Source: Amblyornis subalaris (taxonomy: Eukaryota; Chordata; Aves; Passeriformes; Ptilonorhynchidae). Taken from it: DNA of 64,000 nt. Below, piece after piece: positions 24,989 through 37,300 of this stretch (the first letter of the stretch is position 1; each line of letters opens with the position of its first letter). The stretch lies in the NCBI GenBank assembly GCA_018881555.1, contig JACAXG010000124.1, positions 1,922,001 to 1,986,000 on the forward strand. The letters are read 5' to 3'. Made by a program: the position numbers and the translations under genes. The notes under the pieces were generated by a model, which was not told the DNA's origin, did no database searches, and worked only from the letters and a program-made list of their open reading frames with translations.

Positions 24989-27665
24989 GGTATATGTAAA
25001 AACTTGTATGGGGAGTGTTTATTTTGTTAAGAACAAAGAACATGATGTGTAGAAACTGGACGAAGAGAGGCTGAACTGTGACTGAAAGGAGAGCTTGTCT
25101 ACAGCAGGCTGGGGATAATCTCGCCCTGCAATGTGCAGAACACAGTATATTCTCTATGTCCAGTACAGANAAGGTACAGAACCTTACACAGAAGTTTTAG
25201 GCAAGTGAGGATAAAACCAAAGAAGTATACTTAAAATAGATATAGGAATTTTTCCTGTTCTGGAAAAGAAAAATCAAAATAGGCTTCTGTACCACCCTAC
25301 AGTTGTATCAGCCTGTATTGCCTTTAAATCAGAATTGTTGTTCATCACTTTTGAATTTTCATAGCAATATGGTCATAGCATGGTAAAATACACACCTTCT
25401 AGACTGATCTAAATTGCTCTTTTTCCCCTTCTTTGCAGTAAATATTCAATTGTATTTCCTATAAAGTTAATATATAGGATTAATAACAAAATTCCNTTCT
25501 GGAGTTTAGAGATGGTAGCTTGTGCAGTCTTGGGTTTCTACAAGCCACACTATTAACTGTGTGTCATTGGGCAGGAGTGAGTACCAGACCTCTTATGGGA
25601 AGCTCAAAAAATGTTTGACTTCTAGTAGAATCTCATCATAAACTGTGCTCTTGCAAATCAAAACCTATATGAGGGATGATTAAAAAACCCCAGCTGTTGA
25701 ATTGGGTATGTATGCATTTTATATAGTCAAACATTACTTATTTGACAGTCTGATGTGAACAATAATTAATTTTTTCCAAGGATGCTAATCTCTCCTGATA
25801 ATTATTGAAATAAATTATTCACTGTGATAGATAAATTGAAAAATGGTGTAAGCAATCATCTGAAAATACCTCTTTTCATCTCTAATAACCTAATTCTTAC
25901 CTCATTAAGCCAGCTGATTGGGTATTATTATGATTGACTACTTTATTAGAAGGACATACAACAGTAAGGGCTTCTGTATGTCACAAGAAGATAGTCTTCA
26001 GCTGCTCAGTTAAGTACACAAGTAAAATGAAATGACAGCAAAGTATTTCCGCAAGGAGATGTGGTATGAAACTAGATTGTTTAGAACAATCTGATAGAGA
26101 AAACTGAATGTTGGGAGTTCCTTGAAAACTCTAAGTATTACTGTATGTGATTCAGGCTGCAAAATGGTAACAGCTGTAAAGAATATTGGTTTTGACATTT
26201 CCTATAATACTGGTGAAGATAAAGGAGGTGAGCAGTCTGTGAGATCTGAGTGATTGTCACTAGCACTATCACAGTTGTCATTTATTACGGAGTGCGTTCA
26301 ACACGCATTGCTGGCAAGTCATCAGTTGAAGTTTTGCCAGTGGAAGTCCTTATGTTTAGGATCACAGCTATTTGCAATTATAGAGGGATGACTACACGGT
26401 CCCTTGACGTGCTGCTTTCTGTCAGTAAGTGGATGTGCTACATTAAGTTGGTATTCCTGTACTCAGTAGATTTGTGCCTCATTAGGGCTACCCTTGAAAA
26501 CATATCCATGGTCACATAATGAATATATGCTAAAATAGGTGAGGCTATAAAAACAGTCAATGCTTGTGGATGTGCCTTCAGTTTCCTGCTTTAAACAGCT
26601 TTTGGACTCTTCATAAATGTTATGAATGTCAAGGTGGGTATTTGGGGGAATCGCTTGAGTATTTCACTTCCACGTATCTCAGATCTGTTATTTCTTGGGG
26701 GCTAATTAATGTGTTTATGGAACAAAGATTTTGCTTGTATAAGTCCTTAGAGCTTCTCATGAGAAGGGAGGTGAAGGATCAGCTCCTGTTACTTATTAAC
26801 TATGTTTCTGTATTCCTTCAGTACAGGCCTTTAGCTGAATTTTCTTACCCGAATGAGTTCAGTCCAAACCACTAGGGCAAATCTTTCTATTTTTATTCCC
26901 TCCCTTCTTTATGACTGTGCCCTTCTCCTTGTCATCTTCTCCCAACATTCCACCTCCTTCCCCCTCCTCAACAAAGCAAACAGTATACTGAATGTAAATA
27001 TGAGTAGATGCAGTAGATTTTCAGAAGACTGCATCACAGGACCAAAGTGGGCAACAATTTGGATTTGCCCATACCATTTGTGTAGCTTCAAAACCTGAGA
27101 CTATGATTAGTGACGTATTAGGGCAGAAAAACTTTGACACTTGCTCCATGATAACAGGTGGGAAATTTTGGCTGGTTAGACAAAACTTTTTTCTGTAGTC
27201 CTAAGGCTGAGAGCTGTTTTTTGTATGTTTTGGAGCTAAAACTTTTGCTGATGAATACGCCTCAAAAATACTCTTTCTTTCACTGGCAATTGCAGTATTA
27301 GTTAAAGAGATTTTTACAAGATAAATTATTTCTTGAAATGATTGGCCATGAATCTTACTTTGCAGCTTATATAAATACGTAGTGAATGGGAATATGGACA
27401 AGAGTATGAAAGGCAAAATGGGGAAGTTAAGATGTTGGTTATAGATAAAATAAAAGCAAATTATGCAAGACCTTGAGTAGACTTTTATAAATGGTTTTTA
27501 GCTATTTTTAACTGTTGTTCCTGAAACTACTTCTTTTAACTGTTGAGTATATTAGATATAATTAAAAATAAATTGCCTCTAAGAGAACAGGATGAGAGTT
27601 ATTTACTCAGGAGTATTCAAACACTTTTGCCAAACTCTTGGATGCTAATGTACCAGACTTCCAGT

Positions 27666-27713
27666 GCATATTCTTATGAAATAAGAAATGCATATGCTTA
27701 TGAAATAAGCAAT
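27666..27713. repeat. Two tandem copies of a 24-bp unit
   Basis: Positions 27666-27689 and 27690-27713 are the same 24-bp sequence with two differences. Each copy holds a small inverted repeat (the second is GCTTAT/ATAAGC around GAA), and the two differences keep that pairing, changing T and A to G and C. Confidence 0.85.
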
Positions 27714-30700
27714 ACACAAAAAATATCCTTTCTATACAAAATGGTCAGTGGAGACTGCTGGGAGTGACATGTCCTTCTGTGGTGGTGTCAGTTTTAGCTG
27801 TTTTCCAGATTAGCTTGCTGGGAGATGCTGACTGCTCTGTGTGATGCACTTTGCAGTTTTGAAAAATTGTCTGTCTAAGAGGTGCTGTGCAGAAAGCGGA
27901 GAGTTTACTCCCTGGATGGCTGAGGTGGTTATTTCTTCCTTGCTCCTCACTGGCTTGGGACTTGGGAGCTGAACATTGATACTTTCTGTGGCATACAAAA
28001 GGAGTTGGATGCATGGAGGGAAGTAAGAGATTTCATGACATGCTGGGATCCTAGTTTTTTCTCTTTAGTCCAAAGTCCACTGATACATAGTAGGAGTGTC
28101 CAGTGTCCGTGATCAGACAGGAGTTGTGGACATAGGCTGAATATGCGACAAATATTTCTTGAAGATATTTTGCAGGGGTGCGTGATGTGGGAGTTGTTTT
28201 ATTTTAACATATCAGGTGCCACAGGGCAGCACTGGAAGTGAGGTGTTCCATTTTAGCAACGGATGAAGCAGCAAGACTACAGGCTCCTCTCTGCTCCCTT
28301 CCTGGTGTGGCTGACTTCTCACTGGGAGCAGCAGCAGTTCAGTGACCATGCTAACTCAAACATGGGCCTCACGCTGACGTGTGAAATAATCCGAGTCGTA
28401 GTGGGGAAACCTGTTTAGCCAGGAGGATATGAAAACATTAGGTAATTTGCCAAGGTTCTGATGGCTTTGTTTTGTTCTAGTTTTTGGTGTTTTGTTTTGT
28501 TTTTAGAGTTTTCACAGTTTTTATACTTTTCACAGAGGTAACAGGAAGAAATTTCTTAAGAGGAAGAAGTTTTCAATTTTTTGAAAAGCTATCTAAATTG
28601 TACAAAACCACTTCATGTTGGCATGATAAAAGTTCACTGTTATCACACAAGAACAAATATTGCAGAGGTTTTGCTTTGTCTAGAAAAACGAAACAGACTG
28701 CAGTGTCATTAAAAATGGTCACTTAAGGGCAAAACTATGGCAATTTGTCCACTTAAATATCTGAACTGGTGTGGTTGGGAAAAGTTTGCCAAACTGCAAA
28801 ATACTGGGAGGAGAGGGGTGTGGTTTTTTTGTCATATAACTAAGCAGTTGGATTTTTCCTTGGCAGTTTATCTCAGCTTTGTATCACTTGCCTAGAAGAC
28901 TGAGGCCATAACAAAGACATTTGGGAATTGCAACATAAAACTTTTTAGTTATTTAACTTATATATTGTATACGTGTGTATATAGCATATATACATTAGTA
29001 TAAAATTAGTAACTAGACCTGGATTTTCCCAATGTAAAGCCACAAGTGCACGTCTGAAGAAAGGGGAACAAAAAGAGTCAGCAGCCTCAGTGCTGAGCTG
29101 CCCAGGCAAAGAAGAAAATGATGATGAGGCCTGATGATGGTGTTCCTCTGTGGATTAAAACAGAGCTCACCTACACTGAGGCACCTAGTCCAGTTACACT
29201 CCTTTTTTTTATAAAAAGAAATGCATGGCAGTCTGTTGATATGTGACCTGCCACCCAGTTATCAGTTGGCCCGGAAAGAGGGAAACCTCTTAAGCTCTTC
29301 CCTGGCTTAATTCTGTTCTAAGCCCATGACTCCTGTATCCCAGATACATGCCCCCATCATCAGATTTGCTTAAGCTAGGGAGGTCATCTTTAATACGCCA
29401 CTTGAAAAGCAAAATAGTTTCTTGAATGTTGATTTCAATTGATGCTTAATCCCCAAGGTCTTACATTTCTGGACAGTAATCATCTGGCTCGAGTGTCAAA
29501 TCTCCTTGGCCCACTTTAATTTTTTGTTCTTGTTCCTATAAACTGAAACCACTTCAGACTGATGGTTATGACAAGCTTGTTCAGTTGTGAAAAACTGGAG
29601 TTAGTGGCCATGTTTCCAGTAAGGTAGGAGACTTGAAAGCAGGTTTTCTATTAGCTCAGTGCTCCAACCAGCAGGCTTTTGTTTAAAACAAGACTGAGCA
29701 TGTGTGCAGCCAGTTCTCCAGTTGCTTTGTCCCAGGCCTTACACAAAACCTATGTAATGTGGGAGGTATGCTTTCATAAGCTATAGAGGGAACAGTAGGA
29801 AAATGCTGCTGGACATTTGAGCAGCATTGCTCTTCCATGTGTGACTCTTGGCAGAAACTTAAGAGGCCACAGATTCAGGCACCACTGTGGTTAATGATTA
29901 GCACTCAAGTTCCTCTGTAAATCTTGCCTTAAATCCAAACCCAGGAGGAATTTGAAATAGCTGGTTGAGGGGATCTCAATTACAGTGTCCCCTGTTTTGT
30001 GACATTATGCTCTGATTTGTGTTTTNTGCTTTTAGATACATTAAATATGCTTTCCTGTTTGAGAAAATGCTGTTTTTTCCCTGTTAATAGAGAAATTCTT
30101 ACTTGCAAGCAATATCTTGGTTGTGTGGAAGAATGATTGAAACATTTTAAGACAGGAATAATAAACTTTCTCAGGAAGACTGTTTTTAATGCCTGAATGC
30201 TTTAGGCTTCAGAAAAGACAGCAGCATCATTTCGTACATTGTGGACAAGTTCCAAGTGTGTGTATATAATGGTCCCATAGACAGACATACAAGAATTATT
30301 AGCTTATATTTCCACATTAATAGTAATCCAGGCATAATAATGACCAGTATTGAACTAGCTGTTACAGATCTGGTCATGATAGATGGAACAGGTCGATCAG
30401 ATCAAGTTCATGTATCAGCAGCTGTCCCCCAAAAGGGGAGGTAATCATTATGACACTGATTTGTCTCTTGGACTCCACTAGCTCATCTTGCTTCTATGTG
30501 AAATCAGTGTGAATGAACTGGCTCAAGACGAACTCCGCTTAATCTGATCTCACGATTTAACCAGGCATCTGGAGGAAAAAGGCTAATGTCAGTTTGGCCA
30601 ATGAATGAACACACATCTGTAGCTATGTCGTTTTAAACACTAAGTTAATGAACAAGAATTAAACAGAATCCTGCCTGAACTTTTGAAAAGGATATTTTAC

Positions 30701-31829
30701 TTTGTCAACTACAACCCACCTTAAAACCCGACCCTGAACTCATGCTTACTCTGTGTCAGCAAAATCTTAACAGTACAGCAAAGATTAGCCTTTCTCTAAC
30801 TTTCTTATAAGGGTACATGAGCTCTATGGATGAGGACACAGGTAAGAAATAGGGTAAAATCATAATTCCTAATTTAATTTTTCACTTAAAATCCGCTTCC
30901 TTCTGTCCTCTACAATATGATGCTCATAGCTATTTTCTCTCCAGTATACACATGTTCAGAAAACATCATTAAGGACAATTTTTCCCCTCTGTTTTACTTT
31001 GCTTACAAATTTCACTTGAAGAAAAAGCTGTATTTTTCCTCTGTGAATCCTGATCCTTAATTATGCTAGGTACCAGAAGTCTCATCAGAGACTATTCTGA
31101 GTCACAGTCTCAGCTTTCGGTGGCTTTTCTTCTTCATCACCGGGACCTCCAGCTTTTCAGAATATGGCATGTTCTGAAATGTTATTGTATCACAAAACCT
31201 CATTTACTCTTTTTGAAGGAGGAGGCGCTTGCAATCTAAATTTACTTGGTAAAAGAAACTAATTTTGCGTAACAGCTTTTCTCAAAAATTTTATTTTTCT
31301 TACAGATGTTCATCTGTTTGCCAATGCCTAAATCTGCTTTTCCTTCTATATGTAAAGAATGATCTGTAGAACCTTTTAGTAATAATTTTTCTCTGAAAAA
31401 AATCTGAAGTGTACTCTTGTACACAATTGTGGTAGGTTTTATTAGTATTTTTCAGGGGAAAAAATTTACTTGGTGTGTGTGACATAATTAAGAGTCCACA
31501 GAAACCCCTCCAGCATATCATCAGACATAAATCGTAAATGTTAACAGCATTACGGTTATAGGGGGTTATTTTATTAGTTTAATAGCATATCATTATGTTT
31601 GTTTTGGTTACTCAACAGGAATTCTCACAAGTGCTTCTGTGTTTTGGGTTTATCTATCTTTATGTGTTTCAAGAGGTATAGTGATGCCCCATACAAGATC
31701 CTTGGGATTTTGGGGCAAGGATATGTAAGAATGAGAGAGGCAAAATCCTGATCCATCTGCTTGTTCGTACCTACATACGAAACACCTTTTTGTTCACGAA
31801 GGGGGAAACAAGGGCAGGACTGAGAGCTC

Positions 31830-32720
31830 CAGCTCAGAGTGAGGCAGCTACTGCGTGCCCCACGTGAATTCCAGCAGCGAGTTCCGGGGCCACGCGCAAA
31901 GCGCGGTAGTGGCTAACCCGGTGCTGTAAAATCNAGTTTAACACCGGCAAGCGTAAGGTGGAAGCAGAGGGGCTGCCCCGTGTGNGAGCGCAGAGAAGGG
32001 AAGGGAGTGCAGGCCTGAAAGCCGTTCTGCAGCTGAGGCGGCGCCCCCCGCACCGCAGAGCCAGTGGAGCGGCGCCGGGGCCAGCGCGGCTCCTCGTCCC
32101 CCTGGGAGCCGCAGCCACTCTCCCCTGGGGCTGACGTCACGCCGCACCCCGTGGCGCCTGCGCTCAGCGCGGCTCTGAACCGGCCTCGTCGGAGGGGGAA
32201 ACGCGCTCCGCGAGGGAAGCCAACCAGCAGCGGGAGGTACTGACGTGCACATGGAACACGTTCTCCCGTCCACCTCCTGAGGCCGTGGGGCGGCGGCGGG
32301 CGGTTCCGAGTGAGGGGACACGGAGGGACGGACCGAGGGACAGCGCGGAGCGGCCGCGCCGCCACCGTGGCACGGGCGGCGCGCGCGGGCTGCGCGTCCC
32401 GGCGTTCCCCGCGGGTCCCGGCCGACNCCGCTTCCCTGTGTCCGTGCCGAGGGCTCCACCTGGAGCCCGAGCGCCGCGCCGGGAGCAAGAGCCGAGCTGA
32501 GGCGCGCTGCCGGCACGGAGGGAGAAGAGGGGGAGAAAGGGAGGCGCCGGGCCGGACTGGGCGCGGCTGCGGTAATTCCGCTCCCCCATGTTTAAAGGTG
32601 CCCTCCATGGGCTCGGCCGCCGAGCGCCGTGAAGTAATGGCCGTGGTGCCATTGGAGCCCCGGGGTCTTGCGTTGGTTCTGAAAGAAGGGAAGGGCCATA
32701 GAAGGCAAAGGTGGTAGAGG
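31830..32720 (+). promoter_or_regulatory. CBR4: CpG island, probable CBR4 promoter
   Basis: This is the only strongly GC- and CpG-rich stretch in the window, with many CGCC, GGCGC and CCGCG words in AT-rich surroundings. It holds a perfect CRE at 32132-32139 and a CRE half-site (TGACGTGC) near 32240. No TATA box stands out, as expected of a housekeeping CpG promoter. It lies 1.5-2.4 kb before the CBR4 start codon and is the nearest promoter-like sequence. Long open frames on both strands here are by-products of GC richness. Divergent transcription is possible but not shown. Confidence 0.8.
32132..32139. promoter_or_regulatory. Palindromic CRE (CREB/ATF site)
   Basis: Perfect TGACGTCA inside the CpG island. 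CREB/ATF proteins bind this octamer, and CRE-bearing CpG-island promoters are common in housekeeping genes. Use in vivo is inferred. Confidence 0.65.
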
Positions 32721-34229
32721 CGCCTATGAGTGCCTGTTGCTCCAGAGATACCTGGTTTTCCCTTCCGTTATCTGTCCAGGGAACAGCAGGTCATTCCTCC
32801 TACTGCAGCTTTTTTATCTCAAGTCACAACTCCGGTGGCTTTTCTGTGTCATATCACAAATTGCACGTTACTGCGTTGGAGGTAGGCCTTACACCCCACC
32901 TGTGAATTCCTGGTTAATGCACAAGGGGCTTTCCCTGTGCCGAGAACTTGCCAGGGAAAGCAGATGCGTGGGTTGGTTTCAGGCACTTGTGAATACTTTC
33001 TTAGGGAAAAGGATGGACCATCAGGTTGTTCGGACTCTGTCAGAGACCAAGATCATCATGCCATTATATGAGTTGGTGGTGGCCTTGTACACTTAGTACC
33101 ATGTGCTGTTCTGGTTATCACACGTCCAGAAGGGTTTAATAGACCTTAGCGAGTCAAAGAGTGAGGCCTAAGCACTCGAACACTCTTCAGTGAGGTACTG
33201 AGTAGCTTCCATATGTGTAGGAGTAACTAAATAGACCTGAAAGAGGATACAGGTGGAGGGTGAAACAGTAAGGGAAGGTGTGAGGAGAAATGCGCAGAAT
33301 TATCTAATCAGAGAGCAAATTAAGAACAAAAGGAAGTACTTTCCCACAAATAAGGAAACTCATTCCCTCAGGATGTTATGAAGACAAAGTATAATTGGGT
33401 TCAAAAAGGATTTATTCAAATATATGGAAAAAAGATTCATTACTATTACTTGGATTCTGCCTCTGTCTCCTCAGGAAATCCCAAAACAGCTGATTGGTTT
33501 CTAGAGCTTGTGGAATACAAGATCATTCTACAGAAGTACTTTCTTTGTATACTTCATTCTAAACATCAAAGCTAGCTACTTCAGAATCATTTCATATTTC
33601 AAAAAACTTCTTTTTTTCTAAAAAAAGCTTCTCTTTTCTAAAGCAGAANCAAAAAGCCCGAGGTAGTGGTAAAACATGTTATTATGTAGCCTGACAGTAT
33701 GAAACCAGTGTAAATACAATATTTTCAAATTTTACTCGGTAACATTTGCAGTGGTGATGTCCAACACACATGCTTTGGATGGAGTGAGATCTTGAGGCTA
33801 AATGACTGCAGCACAAGATCAGTGATTGCAAGAACAATATCGTTGCAACCAGTACATGGGCTTTGAATAAGCAGCTGAATGTTGTGACATTTAGGTACAT
33901 AAATCACATATTTCATCAATTGAATAGAAGTTGTCATAACTCTAGTATTGGAATGCTAGATTACACACATGATTTTTTACTAGTTTGGAAATAATTAAGA
34001 ATTAAGTTTCATTTGTAGAAGTGGTGTTTAATTTAGTTCAACTGTTTATTTTTTGATTAATAAAAACCCCCAACAAATCACTAATTCTATAACCTGCTAT
34101 TACAAAATGCTGCAAACTGGTAAAGGCTGTGATGTTGACAGGATGATGTTGACAAGAACAGCAGTTATTGTCTTGTTATACTGGACAAGAAGTTCATGGT
34201 TTATTTGCAATTTGTGAATTATTTTGAAG
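32721..34229 (+). other. CBR4: Presumed CBR4 5' UTR intron and leader
   Basis: AT-rich sequence between the CpG island and the CBR4 start. Plausible donors exist near the island (GCG|GTAATT at 32572, GGAG|GTAGGC at 32882). Plausible acceptors near the start are AACAG at about 34160 and TTGAAG immediately before ATG. None can be preferred from sequence alone. Confidence 0.45.
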
Positions 34230-34371
34230 ATGGGCAAGGTTTGCGCCATTTTTGGAGGCTCCCGCGGAATAGGCAAAGCTGTTGCAGAACTCCTGGCACA
34301 GAAGGGCTGTCGCCTGGCCATCATTGCTAGGAATCTGGACGTGGCCCAGACCACTGCACGTAATCTTGGTG
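34230..34371 (+). CDS. CBR4: CBR4 coding exon 1
   Basis: It encodes residues 1-47 with the Rossmann GGSRGIG loop and the second beta strand (RLAIIARNL). It ends in phase 1 at CTTGGTG|GTAGGT. The exon keeps several CpGs although its surroundings are AT-rich. Confidence 0.93.
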
Positions 34372-37300
34372 GTAGGTATGCTGCTGAGCAATTATCTCTT
34401 CACTGTCCCGTGCTTAGGTGACTTGTGAAAACAGTGAGTCATTAAGGAAAACGCATTGTTTAACTAGATGAAAATGAAAATACAGGCTGAGAAATTTAAA
34501 AGAAAAGCTGTATTGGTACAGTTTTGTTTTCACAATTGTCGTGGAGAAATTTAAGTACGTTACCTATTTTATATGCAAGATGTGAATTTTAAGGTGAATG
34601 AAATTGTTTTGGGCCACAATAGGGACGTGGTGGGAATTGAGTCATCGTCGGCTCCTGAACAAGCCAGAACTGAGACCAGTCTGCTCATGCTGAACTTCTG
34701 ATTTCAAAAGGCAAAAAATATAAAACAAGAAATTTTCACACAACTAATGAATATAATACTTGAAAATTGTCTTTATTTATCTGGAGTTTAAATGGGTTCC
34801 TTACATTATAACTAGTTCATCATCTGTTTTGCAACTGAGTTGATGAATGCTGAAGAAGGTTTATGAATGATTTACAGCTTTTACTGTTATTACGATGTTA
34901 TATATATTTCAATACAGCAGAACATCTGGCACTTAGCTGTGATGTGTCCAGAGAACAAGAGGTCCAAAAGACTTTTGAGGAGATGCAGAAGAAGTTAGGT
35001 CCTATTAACTACTTGGTGAATGCGGCTGGGATCAACAGGTTAGTTACTTGTTACAAGATTATAGGTAATTCTAGAGGAAGGCAGCTCACTGTAAGGTGCT
35101 CTGGGGCTTTGCATTTAGTAAGAGTGTTGTTAATGAGCACATCTGAAAACAAGTGCTTACCAATAGTTTGTTCCTGATGGCAGTAAAACACTAACAGATG
35201 ATAGAGCTTTCACTGCAGTTTCTGCATTCTGAGTTTGAGTTCCCTCTGCTCTTTCTTCCACTTCTTCCCCCCAAAAGTTCCGAAACAATGCTTGGTACCT
35301 CTCCGCAAAAGAGATTTTGTGGCCAGAAGAATGCGTGACTTTTTTTCTTGCTATGTGTAGTTCTCGCAATGTTGTCATTTTGAATGCTACAAGGTACAGA
35401 ACCACATACACCTTGTTAATAGTCCATTCAACAGTCTTTTATTGTGAGTAAACACGATCAGTGGGGTTGTGCAGCGAGTTCGTCTGGGTTTTTTTGGTTT
35501 GTTTGTCAGGGATGGTTTGTTACTGAGAACCAAGACTGAAGATATGATAGCCCAGATTCACACTAACCTTTTGGGAACAATGTTGACATGCAAAGCTGCT
35601 GTAAAAGTCATGATTCAACAACAGGGAGGTGCTATTGTCAATATAGGTAAGTTGCTTGTGTAAGCCAGTGGAATTCTGTGTACTAATCTTCTAGAAGAGT
35701 TTAGCAGGTGTAACATATTACTTGTTACGATTCACTTATTTTCATTTTCTTTGTATTTAGATATTCTATATTTAGCATTTCTTTATGAATGTTTATCCTT
35801 TTGTGTGATTTCAGCAACTTGAAAATAGAAAACCAGCTTGTTTCAGTAATAAACACCTCAGAGTTTATATTTTATTGAAAAAAGAATTTTGCTATTCTTA
35901 AGCAGTTCTTTCAGTNTCTAGATCTACCAGCTGCTGGCTATCAACTAAGAATTGATAGGTACAGTCAGTTTCTTTTTTTATTTAATCTTTGGAAGGATAC
36001 TTTTTTTTTTAGAAAACTCTTCATTTTACTCTCCTAGTGGCTGTTAGTCAACATAGATACATGGGTTGCACAAAAATCACAGATAATTGGGGGATTTGCT
36101 TATCGCGGCAGGAGGCTATAAAGTGCATAAAGTAATATATATTTGACTCCTTTTCTTGTGATCTCATTTTTCATTCCAAGTTTAAAACTAAAATGATAAA
36201 GCTAGTACAAGGTTTCAAGTTACCCATGTAATCTTCTCTTTGATGTTTCTTTATTTTAGGTAGTATCGTAGGACTTAAAGGCAACTCTGGTCAAAGTGTG
36301 TATAGTGCTACCAAAGCAGGATTAGTTGGATTTTCACGCTCTCTTGCTAAAGAAGTAGCAAAAAAGCAAATTCGAGTCAACGTTGTTGCTCCAGGTTAGT
36401 TTTTGAGGAATTCCTGCATCCTTGACTGTTGCAATTCATTAAGACTGTGGATATTTCTTGTACTCTGATAGTAATGTAAGACAAATTGCTATTGTCTTCT
36501 TCAGCTTTGTAAGTAAATGTTTGAAATACCATTTGTTTGTTTAAAGTATAATACATTCTGTTAGAAAACCTTCAGTCTTTTCAAGGGAACACTCAGAAAT
36601 TTGGAAGAGTGAGTCTACCTGTTCCTCTATCCATTATTACATAATAAATGCATTTTCTTTTACTCTTTGTTCGTCTTTCAAAACTTTCTGTCCTTGCAGA
36701 TGGAAGGATTAGATCTAATTATAGATAGAGAGCTACTCTTGTCTCCTGCTAGAGAATGCTTATTTATTGTTAGAGAAACATGACAGACCATGAGGAGCTG
36801 TCATAAAAGCACCCTTATGTCCCTGTAGTAAAAGGAGGGAGTCCTGAAAGTTATTTCTGTGAGTACAAGGCTGTGATTTCATAAGATGATCTAGTTCAAG
36901 CAAACCACCACCCTTAAGGAAAAATTCCTTCTGTATTTTCTGAGTTTTTCCACTCATAACTGTCTACACTGCTGCTTGTCTTCTGCCACCTCTTGATGCC
37001 TTTCAGAATTCTACATTAACCTGTTCAGCTTGTGAACTAGGCAGGAAAAATACTTTTATTCTTTAGTGAGTTGAGCAGCTCATCCACAGCCATCATAAAG
37101 GGCCAGAGTTTTACGCTAGAAAGCTAAAGGGAGACTTTCCCTTCTTGATGGCAGCTAGAAAGCAGGTAAGATCAGCTCTTTACGAAGCTGCAGCTTGTGC
37201 GAGGAGTTGTGCAGTAGTGGGAAAGCCAAATCTCAGGTAATGGAAAATTGTCAAAAATGTCCTTCAAAAATGTCGAATACTCTNCAAATGAGTGCTCTAA

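Larger units (their letters stand above)
22721..31829. other. Intergenic, SH3RF1 to CBR4, right part
   Basis: AT-rich single-copy DNA with no supported gene. It contains a CT-rich microsatellite (23899-23963), an A/C-rich tract (24891-24988), a pyrimidine-rich stretch near 26886-26970 and a 24-bp tandem duplication (27666-27713). No tRNA, rRNA or other RNA gene was recognised. Confidence 0.8.

Noticed and set aside
31834..32717. Long open frames on both strands (up to 231 codons, minus strand 31913-32608)
   Set aside because: They coincide with the CpG island, overlap each other in several frames, contain Ns and show only Arg/Pro/Ala-rich composition with no domain. GC-rich DNA lacks stop codons by chance.
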